DNA from: an uncultured Clostridium sp.
GTDB lineage: Bacteria > Bacillota > Clostridia > Lachnospirales > Lachnospiraceae
Reading direction: 5' to 3'
Assembly: GCA_900543885.1 (NCBI GenBank)
Contig: UQTA01000027.1
Span: 1 to 38,692, forward strand
Length of the DNA stretch: 38,692 bases
Shown piece after piece: positions 8,148 through 16,329 of the stretch. Within the stretch, counting starts at the first letter, position 1; the number at the start of each line of letters is the position of its first letter. The position numbers and the translations under genes were made by a program. Under the pieces are notes generated by a model. The model was not told the origin of the DNA. It was given only the letters and a program-made list of their open reading frames with translations, and did not search any database.

Positions 8148-8858
8148 ATGAATGATGATTTCAGAATGGAACAGGGGTATAGGGAACAGGCCTACGGGGA
8201 CAGCCTTGGCAGATACACAGCGAAGACATTTGGCTGGATGTTCATTGGCCTTCTGATCACTTTTGGTGTAGCGATGGGAATGTACATGACAGGCGGTTTG
8301 TACTATGTAAGTCAGATACCTGGGTGGTATTATATCTTATTTATTGCAGAGATTGGTATCGTAATATATTTGTCTGCAAGGATCAACCAGATGACTGTAG
8401 GGACAGCAAGAACGATGTTTTTCCTGTATGCAGCTGTAAATGGTATTGTTTTCAGCATTTATTTCCTGGCATTTGATGTGTTGTCTTTATGGATGGCATT
8501 TGCAATCACAGCTGCGTTTTTCGGTATTATGGCATTGATCGGATATTTTGGAAATATCAATTTCTCTGCCCTTCGCCCGTTTATGATGGCAGGACTGATC
8601 TTTTTAGCAGGCTTCTGGCTGCTGTCTATGTTCATTAACCTGTCTGCTTATGAAACCATTGTATGCGGCATCGGTATTTTCATTTTCCTGATCGTTACTG
8701 CCTATGATGCAAAGAAGATCCAGGCATTCTACAGTTATTACGGAAATGTGCCTGAGATGGCAGCAAAATCTTCCATTTTTGCAGCATTACAGCTTTATCT
8801 TGACTTTATCAATCTGTTTGTGTATCTTCTTCGCTTTGTAGGAAGACGGAGAAAGTAG
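8148..8858 (+). CDS. Bax inhibitor-1/YccA family membrane protein
   Basis: About seven hydrophobic helices follow a short soluble N-terminus (NDDFRMEQGYREQAYGDSLGRYTAKTFGWMFIGL). The late segment with AYDAKKIQAFYSYYG and LYLDFINLFVYLLRFVGRRRK is characteristic of the BI-1 family (YbhL/YetJ), which includes pH-sensitive calcium leak channels. Its role here is unknown. AAGGAG sits 8-9 bases before the ATG. It lies between fakA and a ROK kinase, which is not part of the Bacillus order, so it appears to be an insertion into the locus. Confidence 0.9.
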   Translation: MNDDFRMEQGYREQAYGDSLGRYTAKTFGWMFIGLLITFGVAMGMYMTGGLYYVSQIPGWYYILFIAEIGIVIYLSARINQMTVGTARTMFFLYAAVNGIVFSIYFLAFDVLSLWMAFAITAAFFGIMALIGYFGNINFSALRPFMMAGLIFLAGFWLLSMFINLSAYETIVCGIGIFIFLIVTAYDAKKIQAFYSYYGNVPEMAAKSSIFAALQLYLDFINLFVYLLRFVGRRRK

Positions 8859-8907
8859 AAGGTTACTGTAACGAACATAATAATAAATAAATAAGGGGAG
8901 AAAAAAT

Positions 8908-9789
8908 ATGTTAATAGGAGCACTGGAAGCAGGCGGAACAAAAATGGTTTGCGCGCTGGGAAAAGAAGACGGAACTATTATGGAACAGATCTCTATTCCG
9001 ACCACTACCCCGGAGGAGACGATTCCGAAGATCACAGCATACTTCAAGGATAAGGGGATTGAAGCGCTGGGAGTTGGTGCATTTGGACCTGTGGGAGTGG
9101 ATCCAAAGTCAGACAATTACGGTTACATCCTGGAAACCCCGAAATTGGCATGGAGAAACAAGGATTTACTGGGTAGTCTTAAGAAGGAATTAAATGTTCC
9201 TATGGGAATTGATACAGATGTTAACGGCTCCTGTCTGGGTGAAGTAACTTATGGCTGCGCTAAGGGATTAGACAGCGTGATCTATATTACGATCGGAACA
9301 GGTGTTGGTGTCGGCGTATGGGCAAATGGAAGACTTCTTCATGGCATGCTCCATCCGGAAGGCGGACATATCCTGTTAAATCGTCATCCGGAAGATGAAA
9401 AAGGCGGCATCTGCCCAAGCCACGCCAATTGCTTTGAAGGTTTTGCAAGTGGTCCTTCCATTGAAGCAAGATGGGGAAAGAAAGCCATTGAATTAAAAGA
9501 TGATGAAAAAGTCTGGGAGATGGAAAGCTACTACATCGCACAGGCACTTACTGATTATATTATGATCCTTTCTCCTCAAAAGATTATTTTAGGCGGCGGT
9601 GTCATGCATCAGGAACAGCTGTTTAAGATGATCCGTGAAAAAGTAAAGGATATGGTAGCAGGTTATATCAACACCAAAGAATTGCAGGATATGGACAACT
9701 ATATCGTTCCGGCAAGTCTTCATGATGATCAGGGTATCATGGGTGCGATCAAATTAGGTTTAAATGCACTGGAGCAGGCAAAAGCATGA
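8908..9789 (+). CDS. ROK-family sugar kinase, probable fructokinase
   Basis: The N-terminal phosphate-binding loop GALEAGGTKMVCALG, the glycine-rich TIGTGVGVGV and the zinc-type segment (HPEGGHILLNRHP, then CPSHANCFEGFASG) are those of ROK fructokinases such as ScrK and YdhR. The 293-residue length fits. It would phosphorylate fructose, or possibly another hexose, in the cytoplasm. manA lies two genes downstream, consistent with handling fructose 6-phosphate. A perfect palindrome GTTACTGTAAC (8862-8872) lies 36 bases before the ATG. The stop overlaps the recG start (ATGA). Confidence 0.85.
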   Translation: MLIGALEAGGTKMVCALGKEDGTIMEQISIPTTTPEETIPKITAYFKDKGIEALGVGAFGPVGVDPKSDNYGYILETPKLAWRNKDLLGSLKKELNVPMGIDTDVNGSCLGEVTYGCAKGLDSVIYITIGTGVGVGVWANGRLLHGMLHPEGGHILLNRHPEDEKGGICPSHANCFEGFASGPSIEARWGKKAIELKDDEKVWEMESYYIAQALTDYIMILSPQKIILGGGVMHQEQLFKMIREKVKDMVAGYINTKELQDMDNYIVPASLHDDQGIMGAIKLGLNALEQAKA

Positions 9790-11849
9790 TAAACAGCAAC
9801 AAAGAACCTATTAGTTCCTTAAAGGGAATCGGAGAAAAAACTGGAAAATTATTTGAAAAATTAGGGGTCATCACCATTGATGACCTCCTTTCTTATTATC
9901 CAAGGGCATATGACACGTATGAACCGCCGGTGCCGGTAGGACAGTTAAAAGAGCAGATGGTCATGAGTGTGGCAGCAGTCCTCCCTAAACCGCCGGATCT
10001 TCTGCGCACAGGTAAGATTCAAATGGTGTCTGCCTATGTGCGGGATCTGACAGGTGCCCTGCAGTTAGCCTGGTATAATATGCCTTATATGCGGGCTAAT
10101 ATTAAAAGCGGTCAGATGTATGTGTTCCGCGGAAAAGTGGTGAAAAAACGGGGCCGTCTGATGATGGAGCAGCCGGAGGTTTTTACAGAAGAAGCCTATG
10201 AAAATGTGGTTAATTCCATGCAGCCGGTTTATGGTCAGACAAGAGGCTTAAGTAATAAAACCATTGTAAAAGCACAAAAACAGGCCTTGGAAAACAGGCA
10301 GATGAAGCGGGAGTACATGCCCGCTTTTCTTCGCAGGAAATACGAACTGGCAGAGATTAATTATGCTTTAGAGCATATTCATTTTCCAAAAGACCAGAAA
10401 GAATTGCTGTTTGCCAGAAAACGCCTGGTATTTGATGAGTTCTTTATGTTCCTGGTAGGTGTGCGCCGTTTAAAGGAGAGCAGAGAAGGAAGGAAAACAG
10501 AGTTTGTGATCCGGCCGGGGGAAGAGACCAGACAGTTAAAGGAGTCTCTGCCATATGCGCTGACTGCTGCTCAGGAACGTACCCTGCAGGAAGTATTTTC
10601 AGATCTTAAAAAAGGCTGTGTGATGAACCGGCTGGTTCAGGGAGATGTTGGTTCCGGAAAAACGGTTATTGCCATACTTGCGCTGCTTGCAGCGGCAGAA
10701 AACGGATATCAGGGTGCTCTTATGGTGCCTACAGAAGTATTGGCAAGACAGCATTTTGAATCTATTACAAAGATGTTTGAAAGCTGCGGCATTGATAAAA
10801 AAGTTGTCCTTATCACCGGTTCTATGACAGCAAAAGAAAAGCGCATTGCCTATGAAAAAACAGCTTCCCATGAGGCAGATATTATTGTGGGGACTCATGC
10901 GCTGATCCAGGAGAAGGTGGTCTATGATAAACTGGCTCTGGTCATCACAGATGAACAGCATCGTTTTGGTGTTGGCCAGAGAGAGCTTTTAAGTGAAAAA
11001 GGGGAAACACCCCATGTGCTGGTTATGAGTGCAACACCGATTCCACGTACTTTGGCGATCATCTTATATGGGGATCTGGATATTTCTGTGATCGATGAGC
11101 TTCCGGCAGGCCGCCAGGTGATCAAAAACTGTGTGGTAGATACCAGCTACCGGCCAAAAGCTTATGCCTTTATAGAAAAACAGGTAGAAGCAGGCCGTCA
11201 GGCTTATGTGATCTGTCCTATGGTAGAAGCCAGTGAGATGATTGAAGGAGAGAATGTCCTTGATTATTCAAAAACACTTAAAAATGCACTGCCGGAATCT
11301 ATAAATGTAGAATATCTTCACGGGAAAATGAAGGCAAAAGAGAAAAATAAGATCATGGAGCGGTTTGCAGCGGGGGAGATCCAGGTACTTGTATCTACAA
11401 CGGTTATCGAGGTTGGAGTGAATGTGCCCAATGCTACTGTGATGATGATCGAAAATGCAGAGCGTTTTGGTCTGGCTCAGCTGCATCAGCTAAGGGGACG
11501 TGTAGGGCGCGGAAGCTACCAGTCCTATTGCATTATGGTCAATGGCTCCGGTGGAAAAGATACTATGGAGCGCCTGGATATATTAAACCGTTCCAATGAT
11601 GGATTTTATATTGCATCGGAAGACTTAAAACTTCGCGGACCGGGAGATATTTTTGGTGTGCGCCAGAGCGGTGATCTGGAATTTCGCATTGGTGATGTAT
11701 TTACAGATGCAAACCTGTTAAAGCAGGTCTCCGAAGAGGTTAATGAGATATTAGATGATGATCCGGAACTGGAGAAGGAAGAGCATCTGGAATTAAAACG
11801 TCAGGTAGATTCTTACCTGGGAGACCGGTATGAGAAGCTGAACCTGTAA
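9786..11849 (+). CDS. recG: ATP-dependent DNA helicase RecG
   Basis: The 687-residue length is standard for RecG, which remodels stalled forks and Holliday junctions. Visible parts are the N-terminal wedge domain (ISSLKGIGEKTGKLFEKLGV), Walker A GDVGSGKT, the DEQH box (ITDEQHRFGV), SATPIPRTLA, and the C-terminal helicase motifs STTVIEVGVNVPNA and QLRGRVGRG. The start overlaps the kinase stop by four bases. recG downstream of fakA is the order also seen in Bacillus (yloV...recG). Confidence 0.97.
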   Translation: MINSNKEPISSLKGIGEKTGKLFEKLGVITIDDLLSYYPRAYDTYEPPVPVGQLKEQMVMSVAAVLPKPPDLLRTGKIQMVSAYVRDLTGALQLAWYNMPYMRANIKSGQMYVFRGKVVKKRGRLMMEQPEVFTEEAYENVVNSMQPVYGQTRGLSNKTIVKAQKQALENRQMKREYMPAFLRRKYELAEINYALEHIHFPKDQKELLFARKRLVFDEFFMFLVGVRRLKESREGRKTEFVIRPGEETRQLKESLPYALTAAQERTLQEVFSDLKKGCVMNRLVQGDVGSGKTVIAILALLAAAENGYQGALMVPTEVLARQHFESITKMFESCGIDKKVVLITGSMTAKEKRIAYEKTASHEADIIVGTHALIQEKVVYDKLALVITDEQHRFGVGQRELLSEKGETPHVLVMSATPIPRTLAIILYGDLDISVIDELPAGRQVIKNCVVDTSYRPKAYAFIEKQVEAGRQAYVICPMVEASEMIEGENVLDYSKTLKNALPESINVEYLHGKMKAKEKNKIMERFAAGEIQVLVSTTVIEVGVNVPNATVMMIENAERFGLAQLHQLRGRVGRGSYQSYCIMVNGSGGKDTMERLDILNRSNDGFYIASEDLKLRGPGDIFGVRQSGDLEFRIGDVFTDANLLKQVSEEVNEILDDDPELEKEEHLELKRQVDSYLGDRYEKLNL

Positions 11850-11862
11850 GGAGGAAAATGCT

Positions 11863-12948
11863 ATGAAGAGAGAACCTGTTTGTGTGTTGGGTGAAAGAGT
11901 ATGGAGAACCTATCTTGGAGGAAGAGAGATCGGAAAGATCCATGGCGATGAAAAGGCAGATGACAGTCATTTTCCGGAAGAATGGATGTATTCTGTAACA
12001 AGGGCTTTTAACGCGGGGCGGGAAGAAATATGTGAAGGCTTATGTAAAATAGCAGGGGGAGAATATGACGGAAAGACCTTGAAAGAATACATAGAGTCTG
12101 ACCCGGAAGGAATATTGGGAAAAAAGCATGTAGAAACCTGGGGCAACACGCCAGGCGTTCTTATTAAAATGATCGACAGCAAAGAACGCCTTACAGTGCA
12201 GGTGCATCCGGACAGGGAGACAGCAAAACGTCTTTTTGGAAGTCCTTTTGGAAAGACGGAGTGCTGGCATATTTTAAATGCAAGAGAAGACTGTGAAGAA
12301 AAGCCATGTCTTTATCTGGGATTTAAAGAAGGCATTACCAGAAAAGAATGGGAAGAATGTTTCTTTGAACAGGATTATGATCGGATGTTAAGTCTGATGA
12401 ATTGCCTGGAGGTAAAGCCGGGAGAAACATATCTGGTAAAGGGCGGTGTTCCCCATGCTATTGGAGCAGGTTGTACTTTAATTGAGATCCAGGAACCTAC
12501 CGATTATACCATAAGGGTAGAAAAAGTGACACCTTCCGGCTACACCATTGATGATAGTATGTGCCATCAGGGACTGGGATTTGAAAAGATGTTTGAGTGT
12601 TTTCACTATGTGGGAGCAGGTGAAGCTGCTACAAGGGAAGATGCCTGCATCAGGGAAAGAGTACTGGAAAATGGAGGCCACTGTCTGGTAGGTTATGAGG
12701 ATACCCCTTGCTTTAAGATGGAACAGTATACCATTGAAAAGAGAGAAACAAAGGAATTTAAGGAAGAGGAAGTATTTTCCTGCCTTTATATCTTGTCTGG
12801 TAAGGGCATTTTGAAAACAGAAACAAAAGAGTATCAGATAGAAAGAAATTCCCAGTTTTTTGTACCTGCCGGGGATGAAAATTATTCTATTATAAATACA
12901 GGAGAAACAAAGATCCAACTGTTAAAGATGTATGGGCCACAGAACTAA
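11863..12948 (+). CDS. manA: Mannose-6-phosphate isomerase, class I
   Basis: A cupin-fold, zinc-dependent isomerase that interconverts mannose 6-phosphate and fructose 6-phosphate. The zinc-ligand regions RLTVQVHPD, GKTECWHIL and LVKGGVPHAIGAGCTLIEIQ are present, followed by a C-terminal cupin (LSGKGILKTETKEYQIERNSQ). The 361 residues are within family range. GGAGG lies 7-8 bases before the ATG. It is 13 bases after recG and ends at a terminator. With the ROK kinase it may feed mannose or fructose into glycolysis. Confidence 0.92.
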   Translation: MKREPVCVLGERVWRTYLGGREIGKIHGDEKADDSHFPEEWMYSVTRAFNAGREEICEGLCKIAGGEYDGKTLKEYIESDPEGILGKKHVETWGNTPGVLIKMIDSKERLTVQVHPDRETAKRLFGSPFGKTECWHILNAREDCEEKPCLYLGFKEGITRKEWEECFFEQDYDRMLSLMNCLEVKPGETYLVKGGVPHAIGAGCTLIEIQEPTDYTIRVEKVTPSGYTIDDSMCHQGLGFEKMFECFHYVGAGEAATREDACIRERVLENGGHCLVGYEDTPCFKMEQYTIEKRETKEFKEEEVFSCLYILSGKGILKTETKEYQIERNSQFFVPAGDENYSIINTGETKIQLLKMYGPQN

Positions 12949-12979
12949 ATTCCAGCGGAATTTCCTGGTACACAAAAAC

Positions 12980-13018
12980 CACCCCGGACAGAAGCGATTC
13001 TGCCTGGGGTGATCTTTT
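12980..13018. terminator. Bidirectional terminator between manA and the SASP gene
   Basis: CACCCCGG at 12980-12987 pairs with CCTGGGGTG at 13003-13011, and the stem continues through CAGAA/TTCTG around a GCGA loop with one mismatch. A T-rich tail follows to the right and an A-run lies to the left, so it can serve both converging genes. Confidence 0.85.
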
Positions 13019-13035
13019 CTTAGAACTAAGGAGTT

Positions 13036-13239
13036 TTACTTACCTGCCATCTGGCGTTCCTGGTTCTCGATCATTTTCTTGACCATATAGCCGCCTACAG
13101 AACCGTTCTGCGCAGAGGTAAGGTTGCCATTATAGCCGTTGCTTAAAGGTACTCCAAGTTCGTTTGCTACCTCCATTTTAAATCGGTCCATGGCTTCCTT
13201 GGCTTCAGGTACGTTTGTTTTGTTTGTGTTGTTAGACAT
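13036..13239 (-). CDS. Alpha/beta-type small acid-soluble spore protein
   Basis: The 67-residue protein has the two conserved SASP blocks, FKMEVANELGVPLSNGYNGNLTS (shown in part) and NGSVGGYMVKKMIE. These proteins coat DNA in the dormant spore and protect it from UV and heat, and the GPR protease degrades them at germination, probably within KMEVANE. GGAGGCG lies 8 bases before the ATG on its strand. The sigma-G-like promoter at 13305-13331 indicates late forespore expression. The N-terminus (MSNNTNKTNVPEAKEAM) is typical of clostridial forms. Confidence 0.95.
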   Translation of the reverse strand: MSNNTNKTNVPEAKEAMDRFKMEVANELGVPLSNGYNGNLTSAQNGSVGGYMVKKMIENQERQMAGK

Positions 13240-13266
13240 AATAAAACGCCTCCTTAATTGGGAAAT

Positions 13267-13285
13267 GCTCTTTTGTTTTAAGAGC
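13267..13285 (-). other. Hairpin in the SASP mRNA leader
   Basis: GCTCTT (13267-13272) pairs perfectly with AAGAGC (13280-13285) around a 7-base loop. It lies between the predicted transcription start and the SASP start codon, so it could stabilise the leader. No function is shown. Confidence 0.45.
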
Positions 13286-13304
13286 TTGTTGTTTGTTACG
13301 TTCT

Positions 13305-13331
13305 TAGTATGTGACCATCTTAAGATAATAC
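13305..13331 (-). promoter_or_regulatory. Sigma-G-like promoter for the SASP gene
   Basis: Leftward, CATACTA (13305-13311) equals the forespore sigma-G -10 consensus. GTATT (13327-13331) is a partial -35 only 15 bases away, a little short. The match of promoter type with a spore coat-of-DNA gene supports it. Confidence 0.55.
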
Positions 13332-13383
13332 ACTAGAAGGTTCTGCGTAAATTGTTAAAAAATGCAAAATCCATAAAAAAACC

Positions 13384-13412
13384 TTGTATTAAGTAAATTT
13401 TCATATTATACT
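13384..13412 (+). promoter_or_regulatory. Sigma-A promoter for rsmD-coaD
   Basis: TTGTAT (13384-13389) and TATACT (13407-13412) are 17 bases apart, 64 bases before the rsmD ATG. It lies back to back with the SASP promoter. Confidence 0.55.
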
Positions 13413-13475
13413 TGTTGGGAATGAAAACAAAGCAGATAGGATGAACCTGACTGCTTATACAGGAGTTTATATTAC

Positions 13476-14033
13476 ATGAGAGTTATCGCAGGCAGCGCAA
13501 GAAGGCTGCTTTTAAAAACAATAGAAGGTATGGATACAAGACCTACCACAGACCGGATCAAGGAAACTTTATTTAATATGTTAAATACCCAGATTCCGGG
13601 ATGTACATTTCTGGACCTGTTTTCCGGAAGCGGAGCTATCGGTATTGAAGCTTTAAGCCGGGGCGCAAAACAGGCATTTTTTGTGGAAAACAATCCGGAA
13701 GCTGTTTCCTGTATCCGGGAAAATTTAAACCGAACCCATTTAGAAGAAGGGGCTCTGATATTAAATTGCGATGTGATCGCCGGACTTAAAAAATTAGAAG
13801 GAAGAAATCCGCGGTTTGATATTATTTTTATGGATCCGCCATATAACCATGAGTTTGAAAACCGTGTGCTGGAATATCTTGCCGGTTCACCTATGGTGAC
13901 AGAAAATACGCTGATTATTATAGAAGCTTCGAAGGAAACAAATTTTGACTGGCTTTCTGATGCGGGCTTTCATATGATAAAAGAAAAAGTATACAAGACC
14001 AACAAGCATATATTTGCTGGCAAGGGGGCATAA
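13476..14033 (+). CDS. rsmD: 16S rRNA (guanine966-N2)-methyltransferase RsmD
   Basis: The 185 residues begin MRVIAGSARRLLLKTIEG, then TRPTTDRIKETLFNML, which mark the RsmD family. LDLFSGSGAIGIEALSRGA is the SAM-binding loop and IIFMDPPYN is the N2-methyltransferase catalytic motif. It methylates G966 of 16S rRNA. coaD follows with no gap at all (stop 14031-14033, ATG 14034), the widely conserved rsmD-coaD pair. Confidence 0.95.
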   Translation: MRVIAGSARRLLLKTIEGMDTRPTTDRIKETLFNMLNTQIPGCTFLDLFSGSGAIGIEALSRGAKQAFFVENNPEAVSCIRENLNRTHLEEGALILNCDVIAGLKKLEGRNPRFDIIFMDPPYNHEFENRVLEYLAGSPMVTENTLIIIEASKETNFDWLSDAGFHMIKEKVYKTNKHIFAGKGA

Positions 14034-14525
14034 ATGAGAGTCGCAGTATATCCGGGAAGTTTCGATCCGGTTACATTAGGACATATTGATATTATCCGAC
14101 GTACAGCAAAGATGTTTGATAAAGTGATCATCGGTGTTTTAAGAAACCGGTCTAAATCACCGCTGTTTACAGCAGAGGAAAGAGTAGAGCTTTTAAAAGA
14201 GGTCACAGCGGACATCCCCAATGTGGAGGTGCAGTCTTTCCAGGGACTTCTGATCGATTTTGTCCGCCAGAATCAGGCAAATGTGATCGTAAGAGGTTTA
14301 AGAGCGATCACAGATTTTGAGTATGAACTTCAGATGGCGCAGACCAACCGTGTGATCGCACCGGAGATCGACACCATATTTTTAACTACCAATCTGAAAT
14401 ATTCCTATCTCAGTTCCAGTATTGTAAAAGAGATCGCGGAATTTGACGGCGAGATCAAAGAGTTTTTACATCCTATTGTTGCGAAAAGGGTGAGAGAAAA
14501 ACTGGATGAGATGAAAAACGTATAG
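14034..14525 (+). CDS. coaD: Phosphopantetheine adenylyltransferase
   Basis: CoaD joins ATP and 4'-phosphopantetheine to dephospho-CoA, the penultimate step of coenzyme A synthesis. The nucleotidyltransferase motif YPGSFDPVTLGHIDII holds the TxGH element. VIVRGLRAITDFEYE and the second ATP motif YSYLSSSIVKEIA are also present. The 163 residues are standard. GGGGG from the rsmD end serves as ribosome binding site. It is directly coupled to rsmD. Confidence 0.97.
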   Translation: MRVAVYPGSFDPVTLGHIDIIRRTAKMFDKVIIGVLRNRSKSPLFTAEERVELLKEVTADIPNVEVQSFQGLLIDFVRQNQANVIVRGLRAITDFEYELQMAQTNRVIAPEIDTIFLTTNLKYSYLSSSIVKEIAEFDGEIKEFLHPIVAKRVREKLDEMKNV

Positions 14526-14568
14526 AATTATGTATAGAGTATGAAAGAAACCAAAGGAGAACGATAAA

Positions 14569-15264
14569 ATGAGCAGAATTGAACAGTTGATCAGTGAAAT
14601 TGAAGAATACATAGACAGTTGTAAATTCCAGGCATTATCTAACAGTAAGATCATTGTAAATAAGGAAGAAATGGAAGAGCTGTTAGTAGAGCTTCGTATG
14701 CGTATCCCGGATGAGATTAAGAAATACCAGAAGATCATCAGCCAGCAGGAGACCATTTTAAGCGATGCCCAGGCTCAGTCTGATTCTATGCTGGCAGATG
14801 CTAAAAAGCAGTCTGATTCTATGATCGCCCAGGCTACAGAGCAGGCAAACAGTATGGTAGAACAGGCTACCCAGCAGGCTAATTCCATGGTAGCACAGGC
14901 AGATGCCCAGACAACAGAGATGGTTAATGATCATGAGATCATGCAGCGTGCTTATGCACGAGCAAATGAGGTAGTTGAGCAGGCAAATATCCAGGCTCAG
15001 GCGATCGTAGACTCAGCGGTCAATGATGCAAACAATATCCGTCAGGGAGCGATCCAGTATACAGATGATATGCTGCGCAGCCTTCAGAATATTATGGATC
15101 ACACCATGGAAACTGCAAAGGGACGCTTCGATTCCTTTATGAGTTCCATGCAGTCAAGCTATGATATTGTGACAAATAACCGTAAGGAACTGTCACCTGG
15201 ACTGGTACAGCAGGAGCCAGAGACACAGGCAGCACCTCAGGAAGAAAAGAAGGAAGAAGCATAA
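14569..15264 (+). CDS. Hendecad-repeat coiled-coil protein
   Basis: The 231-residue protein is soluble and almost wholly helical. Residues 66-120 are five tandem 11-residue repeats of the type QATEQANSMVE, and weaker 11-residue periodicity continues to about residue 164. An 11-residue period suggests an almost straight coiled coil. The N-terminal block MSRIEQLISEIEEYIDSCK resembles the start of DivIVA- or H+-ATPase-subunit-like cell-division proteins seen after coaD in clostridia, but that is family recollection only. The tail is Gln/Glu-rich (QQEPETQAAPQEEKK). AAAGGAG lies 9 bases before the ATG. The last 28 bases overlap convergent ylbJ. Confidence 0.8.
   Translation: MSRIEQLISEIEEYIDSCKFQALSNSKIIVNKEEMEELLVELRMRIPDEIKKYQKIISQQETILSDAQAQSDSMLADAKKQSDSMIAQATEQANSMVEQATQQANSMVAQADAQTTEMVNDHEIMQRAYARANEVVEQANIQAQAIVDSAVNDANNIRQGAIQYTDDMLRSLQNIMDHTMETAKGRFDSFMSSMQSSYDIVTNNRKELSPGLVQQEPETQAAPQEEKKEEA
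14764..14928 (+). repeat. Five tandem 33-base (11-residue) coding repeats
   Basis: The five in-frame units encode DAQAQSDSMLA, DAKKQSDSMIA, QATEQANSMVE, QATQQANSMVA and QADAQTTEMVN. Identity is highest between neighbouring units, as expected from stepwise duplication. Confidence 0.85.
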
Positions 15265-16241
15265 AACTTCCATAAAACAAATAAAAATGCGCAGGAAAGT
15301 AAACTGTGAAGGGCTTTCCAGAAGATATAATGCCGGATGGAAAGTCCGGCATTTTTTCTGTCGCTGCTTGTAGAAAGGACGCTGCGGGTCTGGAAAATGC
15401 CGCTGATACCGCCAAAGGAAACGGAGGCGGTGATTAAAAGCAGTCCGGGAAGCCCAGATACATTTTCACAGATCGTCCGGATGCCGGTGGTGATCTCTAA
15501 AAGTCCCATAAGAGCTGATTTGAAAAGGATCGGACCAGGCAGAGGAAATCTGAACAGGTACAAAGACAAAATGGAGAACAGCATAATATAAAGCCCGATT
15601 TTTTCCATGGTTTCAAGGCAGCTTATCAGGTGGTCATCCAGAGAGAAAGCTTTTGATTTTTCTGTTGTTTTGCCACTTTTGGCCGGATCATAGATGAAAC
15701 CTGTGTTTTTGGCGTTTCGCTCTTTTTTTTCATAATAATGCCTTGCAAGGATGGAAACAGGAAAAACAGGCAGATAAAGGGCAATCAGGAAGATGATCAG
15801 TGGAAAAGACTTGGAAGCCGGGAATAGCTTTTGCCCTTCCAGTGCAGTGTAGCCGGTAAGGAACATGGGACTGGGATGGTTGCAGACAGCAAGAAGATAC
15901 TTTGCTTCTGTGGGTGTGATCTGGTCTCTTTCCAGCAGATCACGGTCCATTTTCGCACCCATAGGATAACCGCACAGCAAACCGGTGAGAAAAACAAAAC
16001 ATGCAGGTTGGGAAAAATGAAAAAAGCCGGATAACAAAGGGAAAAAGGGCCGCACAGCAAGGTTTACGATGTCCAAAGCTGCAATGATGCCGGTTACGAT
16101 CATAAAGGGCAGTAAGGCAGGTAAAACGGTGTAAGCCCAGAGCAAGAGCCCGTTTCTGGCACCTTCTAAAGCAGCAGAGGGGAAGCCCAGAAGCAGGATG
16201 AGAAAAAAGAGAGTAAAAAGGCTTAACAGGATCCGTTTCAT
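15237..16241 (-). CDS. ylbJ: YlbJ-like sporulation integral membrane protein
   Basis: About eight hydrophobic segments and the conserved blocks LPALLPFMIVTGI, GLLCGYPMGAKMDRDL and AVCNHPSPMFLTGY fit the YlbJ sporulation membrane protein family. In Bacillus ylbJ is likewise next to rsmD-coaD (ylbH-coaD-ylbJ). I chose ATG 16239-16241 (MKRILLSLFTLFF) because AAGAGGA lies 5-6 bases upstream. A longer frame to 16313 would need a TTG without a ribosome binding site. The 334-residue protein ends WKFYASSFFSS. Its 3' end covers the terminator of the opposite gene and overlaps that gene by 28 bases. CATATATT upstream resembles a sigma-E -10 but no convincing -35 was found. Confidence 0.85.
   Translation of the reverse strand: MKRILLSLFTLFFLILLLGFPSAALEGARNGLLLWAYTVLPALLPFMIVTGIIAALDIVNLAVRPFFPLLSGFFHFSQPACFVFLTGLLCGYPMGAKMDRDLLERDQITPTEAKYLLAVCNHPSPMFLTGYTALEGQKLFPASKSFPLIIFLIALYLPVFPVSILARHYYEKKERNAKNTGFIYDPAKSGKTTEKSKAFSLDDHLISCLETMEKIGLYIMLFSILSLYLFRFPLPGPILFKSALMGLLEITTGIRTICENVSGLPGLLLITASVSFGGISGIFQTRSVLSTSSDRKNAGLSIRHYIFWKALHSLLSCAFLFVLWKFYASSFFSS
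15330..15357 (+). terminator. Terminator of the coaD/coiled-coil transcript, inside ylbJ
   Basis: ATGCCGGA at 15330-15337 pairs with TCCGGCAT at 15345-15352 around TGGAAAG, followed by six T residues. The same bases code for the C-terminal part of ylbJ on the other strand. Confidence 0.85.
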
Positions 16242-16329
16242 ATGTCCTCTTAGTAAAAAAGGGTTTGTTTTAATATATGGCGGGATCTTTTGGAAAATAA
16301 CGTTAAATATCAAATAAAAGGAGCAGGAT

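Noticed and set aside
14764..14928. CRISPR-like or satellite repeat
   Set aside because: The repeats are in frame, contiguous without spacers, and code for a coiled coil.
15237..16313. Longer ylbJ starting at TTG 16313
   Set aside because: No ribosome binding site precedes it, while ATG 16241 has AAGAGGA and a typical membrane-protein start.
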